Assembly (NCBI GenBank): GCA_043811005.1
Contig: JBDRNO010000197.1
Location: 1 to 7,876, forward strand
Reading direction: 5' to 3'
Source of the DNA: JBDRNO01 sp043811005
Lineage (GTDB): Bacteria > Bacteroidota > Bacteroidia > NORP154
Length of the DNA: 7,876 bases
The notes beneath the pieces are model-generated. The model was not told where the DNA came from. It did not search any database and saw only the letters and a program-made list of their open reading frames with translations. This document shows, piece by piece, positions 7,054 to 7,876 of the stretch. Made by a program: the position numbers and the translations under genes. Every line of letters begins with the position of its first letter. Position 1 is the stretch's first letter.

Positions 7054-7094
7054 CTATTGTTTTTCCTCAAAATCATATATTAAATTAATAATAC

Positions 7095-7125
7095 ATTGGC
7101 AACCAATTTGACTTTTAAACGTCAA
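7095..7125. promoter_or_regulatory. Two adjacent small inverted repeats upstream of the gene at 7233
   Basis: ATTGG-CAA-CCAAT (7095-7107) is followed at once by TTGAC-8 nt-GTCAA (7108-7125). Each has a 5-bp stem. They lie about 110-140 bp before the ATG at 7233, where an operator might be, but they also fall in the decayed gene remnant region. No known regulator motif is recognised. Confidence 0.2.
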
Positions 7126-7174
7126 TAGTATAAATATATATAAATCGTTGTTTTAATTTATTAAGTTATTTACT

Positions 7175-7182
7175 TACATTCG
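7175..7182 (+). promoter_or_regulatory. Weak -7-like element for the gene at 7233
   Basis: TACATTCG differs from the Bacteroidota -7 consensus TAnnTTTG at one defined position. It lies 50 bp before the ATG, and a TTG occurs 24 bp upstream (7148-7150), slightly too far for the usual -33 spacing. It is listed only because the intergenic region offers no better candidate. Confidence 0.2.
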
Positions 7183-7232
7183 TAAATTAAAAATTAAATT
7201 TATTCATTAATTTAATAAAAACCCCAATCACC

Positions 7233-7664
7233 ATGCTGACAAAAAACATCACATTCGTTGCCATCACTGTTTTTTTTGCAATGAGCTCTTATAATATCTC
7301 TTTCGCCCAGGAAGAGGTGAAGCATCCCGGTCAACCACAGGATCTTACCTTGGAAAAAATGTCTTTTACAATAATTGAGAATGGGAGTGTTCCTGATATA
7401 AAACCTTATGTTGATGCATTGAACAATGCAAATTTTGACAAATACCGGCTGCTGGATGGGCGAAGGATCCTGAAATTTAACACAGGATTGCAAGTGGAGC
7501 TGTATTCGGCAAATGAGCTTTATGAAAAATACGGCAAACAGGTTGACCACAAAACGGTTCAAAAAATGGGTAGCGATCCGGTTTATAAAAATGAATTTAC
7601 CCTTCTGCCTTCAGGTCATATACTTGAACAAGTCCCTGTTGAAGGGAAAAAAACCAGTAGGTAG
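7233..7664 (+). CDS. Small secreted protein of unknown function
   Basis: A 143-residue protein without a recognised function. Residues 1-25 form a signal peptide (MLTKN, hydrophobic ITFVAITVFFAM, cleavage ISFA-Q). The mature part, about 118 residues, is hydrophilic, without Cys, and has no T9SS sorting domain or lipobox, so a periplasmic or secreted location is likely. The central segment PYVDALNNANFDKYRLLDGRR followed by ILKFNTGLQVELYSANEL looks like a compact alpha/beta unit, and PYVDALNNA resembles FYVKNLNNA in the protein at 258. The ATG at 7233 is chosen because the signal peptide starts there; no Shine-Dalgarno sequence precedes it. The last residues (KKTSR) come from an A7 run followed by the heptad array: the TAG stop straddles units one and two of the array, so the natural C-terminus may have been replaced. 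A 116-codon antisense frame over the same bases has no protein-like features. Confidence 0.72.
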   Translation: MLTKNITFVAITVFFAMSSYNISFAQEEVKHPGQPQDLTLEKMSFTIIENGSVPDIKPYVDALNNANFDKYRLLDGRRILKFNTGLQVELYSANELYEKYGKQVDHKTVQKMGSDPVYKNEFTLLPSGHILEQVPVEGKKTSR

Positions 7665-7683
7665 TAGGCAACCGGCAGTTGGT
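7656..7683. repeat. Heptanucleotide array over the stop codon of the last gene
   Basis: Four 7-nt units in phase: AGTAGGT (7656), AGTAGGC (7663), AACCGGC (7670) and AGTTGGT (7677), sharing the NGGY ending seen in the array at 6622-6684. The TAG stop of the gene at 7233 is 7662-7664, formed across the first two units. Confidence 0.5.
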
Positions 7684-7734
7684 GTAGTGATTCTTTAATA
7701 GGTAAACTTTTATAATTATAATAGCAGTGTTTGT

Positions 7735-7781
7735 CTCTAATTAGAGTCTGTCCATAAAATCAAGGTTTGCATAAAATGAAG
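7735..7781. repeat. Palindrome and short direct repeat, possible element end
   Basis: CTCTAATTAGAG (7735-7746) is a perfect 12-bp palindrome. It is followed by CATAAAATCAAG (7753-7764) and CATAAAATGAAG (7770-7781), a direct repeat with one mismatch. The stretch AGAGTCTGTCCATAAA loosely recalls transposon ends, but no transposase is present. The rest of 7684-7777 is AT-rich DNA with nothing else recognisable. Confidence 0.25.
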
Positions 7782-7876
7782 CACCAAATCACAAATGACA
7801 AATCACAAATAAATTCCAAATATCAATTATCAAATGACCGAAACAGTTTTGGTCATTGAGTTTTTGAGCATTGTGA
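7778..7876. repeat. Heptanucleotide array with inverted second half
   Basis: After GAAGCAC (7778), units follow every 7 nt: CAAATCA, CAAATGA, CAAATCA and CAAATAA (7785-7812), then units ending in CAA (7813-7833) and ATGACCG (7834). At about 7845 the array turns over: ATGACCGAAAC (7834-7844) pairs with GTTTTGGTCAT (7846-7856), and the 7-nt rhythm goes on in the opposite sense to the window edge (TTTTGGT, CATTGAG, TTTTTGA). The first half is the same family as the array at 767-815. No gene starts here within the window. Confidence 0.55.

Noticed and set aside
7212..7562. 116-codon open frame on the minus strand
   Set aside because: Antisense shadow of the secreted protein at 7233, whose signal peptide and composition are convincing.
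7735..7760. End of an insertion sequence
   Set aside because: Only a short palindrome and a loose resemblance to known ends; no second end, target duplication or transposase in the window.

Overview
The window looks like a chromosomal stretch of a member of the Bacteroidota. It carries Bacteroidota-type malate dehydrogenase, signal peptides ending in A-Q or S-Q, no clear Shine-Dalgarno sequence at any gene start, TAnnTTTG-like promoter elements, and above all a giant surface adhesin with SprB repeats and a gliding-motility-type (type B) C-terminal sorting domain of the type IX secretion system (T9SS). Intergenic DNA is very AT-rich; the adhesin gene is clearly less so.

Layout. Positions 1-74 (minus) hold the first 24 codons of malate dehydrogenase, which runs off the left edge. 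An AT-rich divergent promoter region (75-257) separates it from a small secreted protein of unknown function (258-683, plus). After a short repeat-bearing gap comes the main locus, a ~5.8 kb adhesin gene (808-6620, plus). It is read as two pieces, 808-2598 and 2775-6620, because a run of nine C (2570-2578) puts the two halves out of frame. Restoring one C joins them into a protein of 1937 residues: signal peptide, choice-of-anchor L domain, Calx-beta-like domain, Ig-like domain, fourteen SprB repeats, three further Ig-like modules, a PKD domain and the T9SS type B sorting domain. The gap from 6621 to 7232 has no intact gene. It holds a heptanucleotide-period array, a possible 165-bp MITE-like palindromic element with a 7-bp flanking direct repeat, and the 3' remnant of a small gene on the minus strand. 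A second small secreted protein of unknown function (7233-7664, plus) follows, then more heptad repeats to the right edge.

How it fits together. The adhesin should be made with a Sec signal, cross the outer membrane through T9SS and be displayed on the cell surface. The sorting signal lies wholly after the C tract, so the frame of that tract decides whether the product can be exported by T9SS. No T9SS component or PorP/SprF-like partner is in the window. The two small secreted proteins may be distant relatives of each other, but no functional link to the adhesin can be shown from sequence.

The points most worth checking are the poly-C frameshift inside the adhesin, the MITE-like element downstream of it, and the 7-nt-period arrays that sit on the adhesin start codon and on the stop codon of the last gene.
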